DNA of 64,000 nt from RUG11462 sp036308645 (GTDB lineage Bacteria; Bacillota; Clostridia; Oscillospirales; Acutalibacteraceae), in contig JAXJVH010000005.1 of the NCBI GenBank assembly GCA_036308645.1, forward strand, positions 1 through 64,000. Direction: 5' to 3'. Numbering within the stretch: position 1 is the first letter of the stretch; each line of letters starts with the position of its first letter. The translations under genes and the position numbers were made by a program. Of the stretch, positions 31,878-40,509 are shown piece after piece. The notes beneath the pieces were generated by a model. The model worked only from the letters and a program-made list of their open reading frames with translations. It was not told the origin of the DNA and ran no database searches.

Positions 31878-33428
31878 TTATTTTGCGTAATCCGCTACTC
31901 TGTTTTCTCTGATTACATTTACTTTTATCTGACCGGGATAATCAAGTTGGTCCTCAATCTGCTTTGCAACATCATGAGCAAGCAACACCATTTTATCATC
32001 GTCGATAATGTTTGGTTTAACAACAATTCTGACTTCTCTGCCGGCTTGAATTGCAAACGAACGCTCAACACCGTTGAAAGAATTAGCAATTTCTTCAAGT
32101 CTTTCGAGTCGCTTAATGTAATTTTCAAGGTTTTCACGTCGTGCGCCGGGGCGTGAAGCGGAAATTGCGTCAGCCGCCTGAACTATACAAGCGATAACAG
32201 TTTTAGCCTCAACGTCGCCATGGTGAGCGTGAATTGCATGAACAACCGCTTCGCTCTCTTTATACTTTTTAGCCACATCAACTCCAAGCTGAATATGCGA
32301 GCCTTCCATTTCATGGTCAAGCGCCTTGCCTATATCATGCAATAAACCTGCTCTTTTAGCAAGTGTAACATCTTCGCCCATTTCTGCAGCGATTAATCCG
32401 GCAATATACGAAACCTCCAACGAATGTTTAAGAACATTCTGACCGAAAGAAGTTCTGTAATGTAGCTTACCGAGAAGTCTTACCAACTCATGATTAATTC
32501 CGCGAATACCTGCGTCAAGAACTGCACGCTCACCCTCGGATTTAATAATGCTTTCAACCTCTCGTTTTGCCTTTTCGTACATTTCCTCAATCTTTGTAGG
32601 ATGAATACGGCCGTCGGCAATAAGTTTTTCAAGCGTTGTTTTTGCAATTTCACGTCTGATCGGATCAAAACAGGAAACGGTAATTGCTTCGGGCGTGTCG
32701 TCTATAATCAAGTCAACGCCTGTAAGAGTTTCGAGAGCGGTAATGTTTCTGCCCTCACGACCGATAATACGGCCTTTCATTTCGTCGTTAGGAAGTGCAA
32801 CAACCGATACGGTAGTTTCGCTGGTATGGTCAGCCGCACAACGCTGAATACTGAGCGCAATAATATTTCTTGCGATAGATTCAGCCTCATCTTTTGTTCT
32901 CTGCTCGTAATCTTTGATAAGAACAGCCTTATCATGAACGAGTTCTTCTTCAACACTTTTTAAAAGTTCGGTTTTAGCCTCTTCAACAGTATAACCCGAG
33001 ATTTTTTTGAGCATATCTCTTTGAGCGGTTTTAAGTTCCTCAAGCTCAACGGTTTTCTCTTCGACTACTTTTAATTTTTCGGCTAATTTTTCTTCTTTTT
33101 TCTCATGATTTTCTTGTTTTTTGTCTAAAGACTCTTCTCTTTGCTGGAGTCTTCTTTCCTGACGCTGAATTTCACTTCTGCGCTCTTTAATTTCCTTATC
33201 GGCTTCAGTACGCAGTTGATGAATTTCATCTTTTGCTTCAAGAATAGTTTCTTTTTTCTTTGCCTCCGCATTTCTCATTGCTTCGGATAAAATTCTGTTA
33301 GCCTCCGCCTCGGCAGAACCGATTTCCGCTTCGGCTTTTTTCTTTCTGTGGGCAGAGCCCAATACAAAACAAATTATTCCGACAACAATACATACAGCGG
33401 CTGCAATGGTATAAAACAACCAGTCCAT
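31878..33428 (-). CDS. rny: ribonuclease Y
   Basis: A membrane-anchored endoribonuclease that initiates mRNA decay in Firmicutes; 516 residues. An N-terminal membrane helix (about 4-24) is followed by a long coiled coil (about 30-190), a KH domain (GRIIGREGRNITALETLTGV, about 215-234) and an HD domain with HDIGKALDHE (about 365) and HAHHGDVEA. Normal length. RBS AAGGAGG. Transcribed alone from the promoter at 33554-33582 with a terminator right after the stop. Confidence 0.97.
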   Translation of the reverse strand: MDWLFYTIAAAVCIVVGIICFVLGSAHRKKKAEAEIGSAEAEANRILSEAMRNAEAKKKETILEAKDEIHQLRTEADKEIKERRSEIQRQERRLQQREESLDKKQENHEKKEEKLAEKLKVVEEKTVELEELKTAQRDMLKKISGYTVEEAKTELLKSVEEELVHDKAVLIKDYEQRTKDEAESIARNIIALSIQRCAADHTSETTVSVVALPNDEMKGRIIGREGRNITALETLTGVDLIIDDTPEAITVSCFDPIRREIAKTTLEKLIADGRIHPTKIEEMYEKAKREVESIIKSEGERAVLDAGIRGINHELVRLLGKLHYRTSFGQNVLKHSLEVSYIAGLIAAEMGEDVTLAKRAGLLHDIGKALDHEMEGSHIQLGVDVAKKYKESEAVVHAIHAHHGDVEAKTVIACIVQAADAISASRPGARRENLENYIKRLERLEEIANSFNGVERSFAIQAGREVRIVVKPNIIDDDKMVLLAHDVAKQIEDQLDYPGQIKVNVIRENRVADYAK

Positions 33429-33553
33429 CTGCAGACCTCCTTATATATTAACCGCTGTTAATTTAACAGGCCGCGTGTTCGCCCGAATGTAAGAGAATAA
33501 TTATTAAAAACATAAAATACAAACTTATGTATAAACTACTCCACATTACTATA

Positions 33554-33582
33554 ATAATACCACTATATTTTGTATATGTCAA
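33554..33582 (-). promoter_or_regulatory. promoter of rny
   Basis: On the minus strand TTGACA (33577-33582), a 17-nt spacer and TATTAT (33554-33559). Confidence 0.8.
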
Positions 33583-33835
33583 CGATTTTATTTTGTAAAA
33601 CCTAATTATTTTTTACATATTATCAAATTAAATGGTTGATTTTGTATATGGCGTAAACAGAAAAACAAGTAATTATATTTTCGGGAACTTACGTAAATCT
33701 AATTTTGATGATTTCAACTTAAACAATTTATATTATTTCTCATGTTTGGATTACTCCAACTGTAGAAATTTAGCTGTAATTAATCAAAACTTAAGATTTT
33801 TCCAACCCCACCACTATGGCGGGGTTTTCGTTATA

Positions 33836-33869
33836 CAAAAAGACGCCTTGCTTAATAAGCAAGACGTCT
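33836..33869 (-). terminator. terminator of the Cys-rich repeat protein gene
   Basis: The agacgccttgctt / aagcaagacgtct stem with one G-U pair and a TTTTT tract on the minus strand. Confidence 0.8.
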
Positions 33870-33904
33870 AATTATAGATATTAAACTTATTCAGTTAAAA
33901 TAAA

Positions 33905-36900
33905 TTATTTTACTTTAACTGATTTTGCTGAACTCCAACTACTGTAAGCAACCTTATAACCCGATTTAACAAAAGCTCTGATTTTTATAACACATTTTTT
34001 GCCTTTTTTAAGGTTTTTGATTGTTTTTGTAACCGAATTCTTAGACTTAAAATTCTTATAATATTTTCTGTTGCCTATTTTATAGCAAATTTGGAACCCT
34101 GTAGCCCCGCTTACCTTATAGTACTTAACTTTAAACAGGCGTTTTCCGGCAACAACTTTTATTTTAGGAATGCTAAGCTTTAATTTTGGAATTAATACGC
34201 CCTTTTTTAACATCACATTACAAATTGCACAGCGCGTATCCCCTTTACATCCGTATTCAAAATAAGTTGCATTTAATTTATTTACTATTATAGTCTTGTG
34301 TCCGGTTGGCGGAATCTGTTTTTGAGCAAGAATAACCTTTCCGCAAACAGCACACTTTTTACCATCCGTAAGCCCTGAATTGCTACAAACCGGAGCTCTG
34401 CCTTTGATTATCTCGGGAGTATGACTGAGTTTAGCAACATAAACAGTTTCATTTTTTTTACATACAGAACACTGTCGTGTTTTTATTCCCTCGGTTTTAC
34501 ATGTTTGCTCGACCAAAAACGACCAATTACAAAAATCATGACCTTTTGCCTTAATAACCGTTTGCTCAATAATTATTTGGTTGCAAGCAGAACAGTGTGA
34601 ACCCTCGGTTAAACCGTCGGTTGTGCATGTAGCCTCAACCGCCTCAAGCACAATTACTTTATGCCCAATCGGGGCAACTGTTTTATTATATGAGTTATTA
34701 CAATTTTTGCAGATGAATTTTTCAGTACCCGGCTCTGTACAAGTAGGAATTACTGTATAACCTACAGAAACATATTTATGACTAAGCTCAGCGATAATCT
34801 CGCTTTTAACAGTATTACAACGCGAACAGTTGTATTGAATACTGCCTTTTATTTCACAAGAAGCATCTGTTTTACTTGTAATTTTCCAATCGTGACCGAG
34901 TGCTGGGATTGACTCAGTATAATTTTGACCGCATCCGCATGTAAAAGTTTTGATACCTGTATTAAGGCAGGTAGGATCTGTTGTTGTTTTTTCTATATAA
35001 ACATGCTCACCTGTTGCTTTTATAACTTCTGTTTCGGTAAGATCACAAGTAGCACATTTTCGCACAATTTTTCCATCATATTTACAAGTTGCCTTGAACT
35101 TTTCAATTATAACAGTAAACTTATGTGAGGTTTTTGCGGTAAAGTCTCCAATATAACTATCTGTACAACCTGGATTTGTACATGTGTATGTTGTGTAACC
35201 GTCCTTTGTGCATGTAGCTTCTACTACTTTAACATCACCGTATTTATGTCCGATTGCAGGAATTACTTCTGTGTAGGTTGTTGCTTCACCTTCACAGGTT
35301 GAGCAGGTGTAAGTCATTACACCGTCTTCTGTACATGTTGCTGCTTTTGTTACTTTGTTGCTAAATACATGATTTCCTGTTGCAGGAATCTGTGTTGTTA
35401 CTTTATAATCGCAGTTTGCACATTTCTCTGTTACAAAACCGTCTTTGTTGCAAGTAGCATCTTTTGAAGCAGCTACTGAAAGTACATGGGGAACCATATC
35501 GGTAATATCTGTCATATAACTATCTGTACAATCTGGATTGGTACATGAATGAAGTGTATAACCTTTTTCTGTACATGTAGCAGGTACAATTTTGATATGT
35601 CCATAATTGTGTCCTAAAGCAGCTTCATATGAACAATACTCTTTCGGGCAATTTACACAAGTAAATGTGCGAACACCCTGTTTATCGCAAGTTGGAGCAA
35701 CATAGTTTGTTTCTGTAAACTGATGACCCTTTGCAGGCGTTGTAGTCTTATTGTAAGTAGCATCACAGTTCTTACATGTGTAAATATCATAGCCTTCTTT
35801 ATCGCATGTAGCAGAAATAGTACCTGTTATAGCATATTCATGACCTTTTGCAGGTGTTGTTACCTTAGTATATTCATCTTCGCATGCTTTACATGTATAA
35901 ACTTCATAACCTTCAGTTGTACATGTTGCAGAAACTCTATCTGTTACTACATAATTATGAGGAATCTTAGCTGTTACATATTCTTTGTATTCAGTTCCAC
36001 AGACATCACAAGTATAGAAATTATAACCTTCTTCGGTACATGTTGAAGCAACATACTCAACGAATGTGTATGTATGACCGATTGCAGGTATTTTTTCTGT
36101 ATATGTATGTGAATGATCATTCAAACACATATAACATCTTACGCCTTCTTCGGTACATGTAGGAGCTTTACAGCTATCATCATCTAAAAGATGCCAATCA
36201 TGACCAAATGCAGTATTAGAATTTATAACTTTAACTATTTCATTTTCAGCAGTTTCAGCGTCAGGATCAGGACAACCTTCACGAGTACATGTCAATGTCC
36301 AGTAACCATCCATTTCGCAAGTAGCCTTAGTATAAGTTACTTCATATTTATGGCCTGTATGTGCTATTCTTTTTAAAACATCAAAGTTTGTTGGTGTGCC
36401 ATCGTATGCTTTACCGGTACTGCTATTTGCAAAAGTTACCATGAACACATCTTCTTCGCCTGATGCAACTCTTCTGAAATCTGCTTTATCATAACCATCG
36501 GGCTCTTTAAATTCGATGCTGTAATCTCTTGCTTCGTCTTCTGTTTCAATAAGTTCATGGCATCTTGTACAAACACCACTGAATTTATTTCCGCTCACAC
36601 AAGTAGCAGGAATTGTTACGGCACTATCATCAAAATTATGACCTAAAGCTTTAATAGGGCTGATATATACATTTCCGCACTTTTCACAAGTATATACATC
36701 ATATCCTGCTTCTGTACATGTAGGATCTTTATGATCGGTAATATCATACGCATGACCCTCTGCCGGAATATCTCTGCTATAAAGTACTTTACCGCAAAGA
36801 GTACATTTTCTAACTTCTTCACCTATATTCACACAATTAGGTGGTGTTTCAACTTCCCATACACCAGGAATATGCTCAAGTGCAGGGATTACTTTTTCGT

Positions 36901-38095
36901 CTGGCTCTGCGCAACGCAAACAGGTTCTAACATCTTTACCCTCAATTTCACATTTAGGCTCTGTTCTTACCCAACTGCTCCAGTCATGACCAAGAGCCTC
37001 AACGATATCAACTTTTCTTTCGACACCGCAAACTGAGCAAACTTCTAATTTGTAACCTTCTTCTGTACAAGTCGGTTGTTTGATTTCTTTTTGTTCAAAT
37101 TTGTGACCCGTAGCCTTGATTACCCTAAGAACATGTTTACCGCAGTTTACACAATCGCCTTCCATAAGGCCGTCTTTATCACAAGTTACTTCTTTGGTAA
37201 CAACTTCATTAGTTAAAACATGGTCAGGTGCGTCCTCTTCTACTCTATAACTATTTGCACATAATTTACAAACATATACAGTTACAGTTTTAGTACCGAG
37301 TCCGCAGTCACCATCCTGGTGAAAAGATACTTCATATTGATGCTCTAATGCCGGAATTTCTGCATAGTCTATAAGACCACAGCTATTACATCTGCGCTTT
37401 TTCTCGCCTTTAACGCCGCATTTTGCATCATTAATTACTGTCCAATCGCTCCAGTCGTGAGGAATTTTATTAAGAGTTTCAGTTTTGGTTTCTTTTGCTC
37501 CGCAACGATTACAAGTTTTAGTAATCGTTCTTGTTCCTTCACTTTCACAAGTTGCAGGTGTTTCATCTACAACTGTATCCCAATCGTGACCAAGGGCACC
37601 AACTGTTTTAGTATTATTGCAAGGAATGCTTACTAATTTAGCCTGATATACGCCGTGTGTATAAGTTTTCTCAAGCTCATAATTTACATTAATACATTTT
37701 AAAGTTGCACCCTCTGTACAGGTTGGCTCTATACCGTCAACATACTCATGATTATGTCCGGTTGCAGGAATAGGTTCCAAATCAGTTGCACTAATAATCA
37801 CACCATCTTTAACCAGTTCTCCGCATTCAAGACAAAAACCTGTGTTTTCGGTTTTATCCAAAATCCAACCAGTAGTTTCGCATCCGGCAGGTAGCATCGC
37901 GTCTACAAATGCAGGATTGCCTGCCTGATACTCATCTCTTGAATGAGAATCTTCTCTCCAAAACTCATCCGGGAGATTATCAACAGTTGCCTGTGTCAAT
38001 ATATGATCGCAAGTGTTTTCAGCAGATACTGCCATAGGAATAACAGAAACAACCATCATAACTGACAACAAAAATGTAATAAGTTTCTTTACCAT
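33905..38095 (-). CDS. giant secreted protein of ~28 Cys-rich C...CxxC...GH repeats with terminal Fn3-like module
   Basis: A 1396-residue secreted protein. It has a signal peptide (about 1-25, ending AVSA), then about 28 degenerate repeats of 38-42 residues, each following ATC-x-x-x-G-(8)-C-x-x-C-(12)-GH-x-Y/W, for example ATCTTEGYEVYTCKACEDEY. One repeat near residues 470-570 carries a longer insertion. The last ~90 residues are an Fn3-like module (VKYYKVSGATGFQICYK, ending WSSAKSVKVK) much like that of the GH25 protein at 13925. Each repeat offers three Cys and one His, which could bind zinc or form disulphides. No LPXTG motif. Similar arrays are common in surface proteins of gut Clostridia; function unknown. 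Consensus promoter upstream. Confidence 0.88.
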   Translation of the reverse strand: MVKKLITFLLSVMMVVSVIPMAVSAENTCDHILTQATVDNLPDEFWREDSHSRDEYQAGNPAFVDAMLPAGCETTGWILDKTENTGFCLECGELVKDGVIISATDLEPIPATGHNHEYVDGIEPTCTEGATLKCINVNYELEKTYTHGVYQAKLVSIPCNNTKTVGALGHDWDTVVDETPATCESEGTRTITKTCNRCGAKETKTETLNKIPHDWSDWTVINDAKCGVKGEKKRRCNSCGLIDYAEIPALEHQYEVSFHQDGDCGLGTKTVTVYVCKLCANSYRVEEDAPDHVLTNEVVTKEVTCDKDGLMEGDCVNCGKHVLRVIKATGHKFEQKEIKQPTCTEEGYKLEVCSVCGVERKVDIVEALGHDWSSWVRTEPKCEIEGKDVRTCLRCAEPDEKVIPALEHIPGVWEVETPPNCVNIGEEVRKCTLCGKVLYSRDIPAEGHAYDITDHKDPTCTEAGYDVYTCEKCGNVYISPIKALGHNFDDSAVTIPATCVSGNKFSGVCTRCHELIETEDEARDYSIEFKEPDGYDKADFRRVASGEEDVFMVTFANSSTGKAYDGTPTNFDVLKRIAHTGHKYEVTYTKATCEMDGYWTLTCTREGCPDPDAETAENEIVKVINSNTAFGHDWHLLDDDSCKAPTCTEEGVRCYMCLNDHSHTYTEKIPAIGHTYTFVEYVASTCTEEGYNFYTCDVCGTEYKEYVTAKIPHNYVVTDRVSATCTTEGYEVYTCKACEDEYTKVTTPAKGHEYAITGTISATCDKEGYDIYTCKNCDATYNKTTTPAKGHQFTETNYVAPTCDKQGVRTFTCVNCPKEYCSYEAALGHNYGHIKIVPATCTEKGYTLHSCTNPDCTDSYMTDITDMVPHVLSVAASKDATCNKDGFVTEKCANCDYKVTTQIPATGNHVFSNKVTKAATCTEDGVMTYTCSTCEGEATTYTEVIPAIGHKYGDVKVVEATCTKDGYTTYTCTNPGCTDSYIGDFTAKTSHKFTVIIEKFKATCKYDGKIVRKCATCDLTETEVIKATGEHVYIEKTTTDPTCLNTGIKTFTCGCGQNYTESIPALGHDWKITSKTDASCEIKGSIQYNCSRCNTVKSEIIAELSHKYVSVGYTVIPTCTEPGTEKFICKNCNNSYNKTVAPIGHKVIVLEAVEATCTTDGLTEGSHCSACNQIIIEQTVIKAKGHDFCNWSFLVEQTCKTEGIKTRQCSVCKKNETVYVAKLSHTPEIIKGRAPVCSNSGLTDGKKCAVCGKVILAQKQIPPTGHKTIIVNKLNATYFEYGCKGDTRCAICNVMLKKGVLIPKLKLSIPKIKVVAGKRLFKVKYYKVSGATGFQICYKIGNRKYYKNFKSKNSVTKTIKNLKKGKKCVIKIRAFVKSGYKVAYSSWSSAKSVKVK

Positions 38096-38155
38096 AATAT
38101 TTTTTCCTCCTAAATTTTATATTTTTTATTGGTAAGATTTATTCATCTCGTTTGC

Positions 38156-38184
38156 ATTATATACTTCTTTTTGTGGTTTGTCAA
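38156..38184 (-). promoter_or_regulatory. promoter of the Cys-rich repeat protein gene
   Basis: On the minus strand TTGACA (38179-38184), a 17-nt spacer and TATAAT (38156-38161). A full consensus promoter, about 60 nt before the start codon. Confidence 0.88.
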
Positions 38185-38248
38185 CCCTTTTTGTGTATTT
38201 TTTTATTTTTTTTTAATTATTGTGCTATGATATAATTAATAATAGTTA

Positions 38249-38278
38249 TTGCTTATTTTAATGAATATTTGATATAAT
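38249..38278 (+). promoter_or_regulatory. promoter of the small XRE gene
   Basis: TTGCTT (38249-38254), an 18-nt spacer and TATAAT (38273-38278), about 40 nt before the GTG start. Confidence 0.65.
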
Positions 38279-38321
38279 AAAATCGGTAGTTATTATTAAG
38301 TATTATAAGGAGGGCTTTTTA

Positions 38322-38642
38322 GTGGCATTAGGTTGTATTTTAAGGGATTTATTAGATAATCATAATATTTCGCAGAAGAAAATGGCCGAGGATTTGAATA
38401 TTTCCCCGTCGACTTTAGGTAACTATATAAGGTGCATCAGAGAGCCTGATTTTAAGACTTTAATTCTCTTTGCAGACTATTTTAACGTAACTACCGATTT
38501 CCTTTTGGAACATGACGCATCGCCTTATTCATCTAATCCGAAAGACGAAGAGATGTTGCTGCATTTATTTAGAAATATGGATGAAATTAACAGAAAGAAC
38601 TTTTTAGACGTAGGAAAAATTTTAATGAAGAAAAGGAGTTAA
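38322..38642 (+). CDS. small XRE-family transcriptional regulator
   Basis: A 106-residue protein with a Cro/C1-type HTH (about 8-62; ISQKKMAEDLNISPSTLGNY) and a short helical tail that could dimerise. GTG start at 38322 with RBS AAGGAGGG. It is divergent from the Cys-rich protein gene, with both promoters in a 226-nt gap, so it may regulate that gene or itself; this is inference. The stop codon lies inside a 44-bp perfect palindrome. Confidence 0.85.
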   Translation: MALGCILRDLLDNHNISQKKMAEDLNISPSTLGNYIRCIREPDFKTLILFADYFNVTTDFLLEHDASPYSSNPKDEEMLLHLFRNMDEINRKNFLDVGKILMKKRS

Positions 38643-38674
38643 ATTCAAACCGCGGTTTGAATTTAACTCCTTTT
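38631..38674. terminator. 44-bp perfect palindrome, bidirectional terminator
   Basis: The arms aaaaggagttaaattcaaac-cg and cg-gtttgaatttaactcctttt are exact complements with no spacer. Both flanking genes (plus-strand XRE, stop at 38640-38642; minus-strand small Cys protein, stop at 38675) end at or in it. T-tracts on both sides support transcription termination. Confidence 0.8.
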
Positions 38675-38875
38675 TTATTGATATATCTCTTTATTCATAT
38701 TTTGCTTAATGGTTTCAATTCGACATTGCTCGCAAATCTCATCGTTCGCGTCATATTCATCACATTGCAACAGGCCGATAATTTCATTTGCAAGGTGTAT
38801 ATTTAAGACTTCTTTGCGTTTATGATTTTTCACACATTTGATAATTTCTGAATTTTTATTTACAATTTTATTCAT
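38675..38875 (-). CDS. small Cys-containing protein of unknown function
   Basis: A 66-residue ORF (starting MNKIVNKNSEIIKCVKNH) with three Cys beyond residue 35, two of them in CEQC. AAGGA lies 4 nt before the ATG, and the stop abuts the shared palindromic terminator, which supports a real gene. No family recognised. It is convergent with the XRE gene. Confidence 0.5.
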   Translation of the reverse strand: MNKIVNKNSEIIKCVKNHKRKEVLNIHLANEIIGLLQCDEYDANDEICEQCRIETIKQNMNKEIYQ

Positions 38876-39158
38876 TTTTCCTTACCTACTCAATTATTTT
38901 TTATAGTCATTATTTAACGAAAGAATATGCAAAAAAATTTCAACCATCTCTTATATAATAATACGTGTTTAACCTTTTAAATAATGTATAAAAACATACA
39001 TTCCGTTATTTTTCAAAAATTTACTATTGTTACAGTATATCACTTTATTTCCAATTTTTCAATATCTTGGGCAAAAAATAGTTAATTTCCAAAAATCATT
39101 TGTGTTATAATATATATATTAATTTATGGAACTTATGTTTTAATAATTTTAAAACATA
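38876..39158. other. AT-rich gap without recognisable gene
   Basis: About 280 nt of AT-rich DNA between the small Cys gene and dispersed repeat copy C. A cttatgtttt / aaaacatagg inverted repeat at about 39132-39160 abuts the repeat. Nothing else is seen. Confidence 0.5.
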
Positions 39159-39358
39159 GGTTCCATTCCTAATATTGGGGTTTCAACACTTATCGCCTCC
39201 CTCTGACGAGGGAGGTGGCACGGCTTTTGCCGTGACGGAGGGAGAGAATGAATAAAGATAGGTATATACTTTGGCTTTTCTCTCCCTCAGTCTCGCTTCG
39301 CTCGACAGTTCCCTCGTCAGAGTGAGCCAATCTACACCACAACTTTTGCAAAAGAACC
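39159..39358. repeat. dispersed palindromic repeat, copy C (long form, 200 bp)
   Basis: Has the same ends as copies A and B (ggttccattcctaatattgg and aacttttgcaaaagaacc), but its centre is expanded by about 113 nt, including gtggcacggc-ttttgccgtg and a second ctccctc...gagggag-type pair. It lies next to the tRNA cluster. Confidence 0.75.
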
Positions 39359-39362
39359 AAAA

Positions 39363-39424
39363 TATAAAAAAAGACAGGCTTTTTTGTAAAACCTGTCTTT
39401 TTGGTGACCCGGACGAGAATCGAA
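39363..39424 (-). repeat. duplicated tRNA-Glu 3' end plus terminator
   Basis: These 62 nt repeat 39550-39610 with a one-base indel. The copy contains the T-arm/acceptor 3' part of tRNA-Glu, the CCA and the following terminator hairpin (gacagg...cctgtc). It lies 187 nt downstream of the real tRNA 3' end. It looks like a scar of integration or tandem duplication at a tRNA. Confidence 0.75.
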
Positions 39425-39552
39425 GGCGTGTTCCACGCCTTGCGCACTCCGTGCGGACTGTTTTAAAAAGCCCTTTTTCTCGCCTTACACGAGCCAGACG
39501 AAAAAGATGGCATCGAGTTCGTTCTCTGCAATTTGAAACTCCTAAAACATAT

Positions 39553-39588
39553 AAAAAAGACAGGCTTTTTTGTAAAACCTGTCTTTTT
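39553..39588 (-). terminator. terminator of tRNA-Glu
   Basis: The aaaaagacagg / cctgtcttttt stem starting right after the encoded CCA, with U-rich tail on the minus strand. Confidence 0.8.
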
Positions 39589-39662
39589 GGTGACCCGGAC
39601 GAGAATCGAACTCGTGTTACCGCCGTGAAAGGGCGGTGTCTTAACCGCTTGACCACCGGGCC
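39588..39662 (-). tRNA. tRNA-Glu (UUC)
   Basis: On the minus strand an acceptor GGCCCGG pairs with CCGGGTC (one G-U), the D-arm reads GTCAAGCGGTTAAGAC, the anticodon loop is CTTTCAC with UUC at 39627-39629, the T-loop is GTTCGATTC, and CCA is encoded. Confidence 0.95.
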
Positions 39663-39701
39663 ATATATGTCAACCGTCTTGCGACGGATAACCGATTAAA
39701 T

Positions 39702-39778
39702 TGGTAGCTGCGATTGGATTCGAACCAACGACACTTCGGGTATGAACCGAATGCTCTAGCCAACTGAGCTACGCAGCC
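39702..39778 (-). tRNA. tRNA-Met (CAU), elongator type
   Basis: On the minus strand it starts GGCTGCGTAGCTCAGTTGGC, the anticodon arm TTCGG-TTCATAC-CCGAA gives CAU, the T-arm GGTTCGAATCC is standard and CCA is encoded. Base-paired position 1 and the sequence resemble elongator Met rather than initiator tRNA; the Ile2 isoacceptor (modified CAU) is less likely but not excluded. Confidence 0.88.
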
Positions 39779-39885
39779 ATGTGAAATGCCTCAACCGAAT
39801 TGACGCTTGACTATTATATATCAAACAACACCTTTTGTCAAGTGTTTTTTTAATAATATTTCAAAAAAATATTAAATATTTCAAA

Positions 39886-40503
39886 TTATTCTCTTTTTTC
39901 CGCTTCTCTTTTGGAATAAATACACCCGCAATAGTTCTGCCGATACAGATTATACTGTTTTGAAAGTTCTATAGAACGCTTATAACCGTTCTTCTTTTTA
40001 AAATCCGAATACAGATATTTTACCCCGTATTTTTCCGATAATTCGCCGCCGATTTCATTAAGTTTTACGGCGTTTTTATGCGGTGATATTGAAAGCGTTG
40101 TGCAAAAATAATCAAAATTCTGCGCTTTTGCATATTTGGCAGTTTCTTCAAGTCGCAGGCGGTAGCACAAAAAACAACGCTCGCCGCCTTCATTCAAATT
40201 CTCAAGTCCTTTTGCCATTTTAAAAAACGGTGTATTATCATAATCACACACAACTATTTTCGGCTTAAAGGTTAAAGGGAGTTCGTTGCACAGTCTTACT
40301 AACTCATTTGCTCTGAAAGAATATTCGCTTTCAGGCGAGATATTCGGATTGTAAAATAGCAAAGTTATATCAAAATAATCGCTCAAATATTCCAAAACAT
40401 ACGAAGAACAAGGCGCACAGCAAGCCTGTAAAAGCAGGCTTTTTCTTGCACCGTTTGCAGTAATCTCTTCAATTGTTTTATCAAGCGACAACTGATAATT
40501 CAT
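39886..40503 (-). CDS. queH: epoxyqueuosine reductase QueH
   Basis: Performs the last step of queuosine synthesis in tRNA, reducing epoxyqueuosine. The 205-residue protein is of the QueH (formerly DUF208) family, unrelated to the cobalamin-dependent QueG. Conserved Cys motifs are present: LLQACCAPCSSYVLEYL (about 24-40), ERCFLCYRLRL (about 107-117) and NYCGCIYSK near 190-198, which would hold the Fe-S and second metal site. AAAGGA in the end of the upstream aminotransferase gene serves as RBS. The two genes are 6 nt apart. Confidence 0.94.
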   Translation of the reverse strand: MNYQLSLDKTIEEITANGARKSLLLQACCAPCSSYVLEYLSDYFDITLLFYNPNISPESEYSFRANELVRLCNELPLTFKPKIVVCDYDNTPFFKMAKGLENLNEGGERCFLCYRLRLEETAKYAKAQNFDYFCTTLSISPHKNAVKLNEIGGELSEKYGVKYLYSDFKKKNGYKRSIELSKQYNLYRQNYCGCIYSKREAEKRE

Positions 40504-40509
40504 TCTACT

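Larger units (their letters stand above)
33429..33904. other. 476-nt gap: rny promoter plus possible plus-strand transcript
   Basis: Contains the rny promoter at its left, an AT-rich stretch from 33600 to 33800 with no convincing gene, a plus-strand hairpin with T-tract at 33804-33829 (aaccccacc / ggcggggtt) and the minus-strand terminator of the Cys-rich protein at 33841-33869. The plus-strand hairpin has no gene before it, so a small RNA ending there is possible. Confidence 0.5.

Noticed and set aside
33632..33871. 79-codon plus-strand frame in the rny/Cys-protein gap
   Set aside because: No RBS, Asn/Tyr/Phe-rich composition of AT-rich noncoding DNA, and it spans two terminators.
33905..38095. 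CRISPR-like or other DNA repeat array
   Set aside because: The repeats are conserved at protein level (Cys, Gly, His positions) and diverged at DNA level, within one long reading frame with signal peptide.
39183..39656. 157-codon frame over the repeat and tRNA-Glu
   Set aside because: It is a translation of repeat copy C, the duplicated tRNA end and the tRNA itself; such frames are a common annotation artefact.
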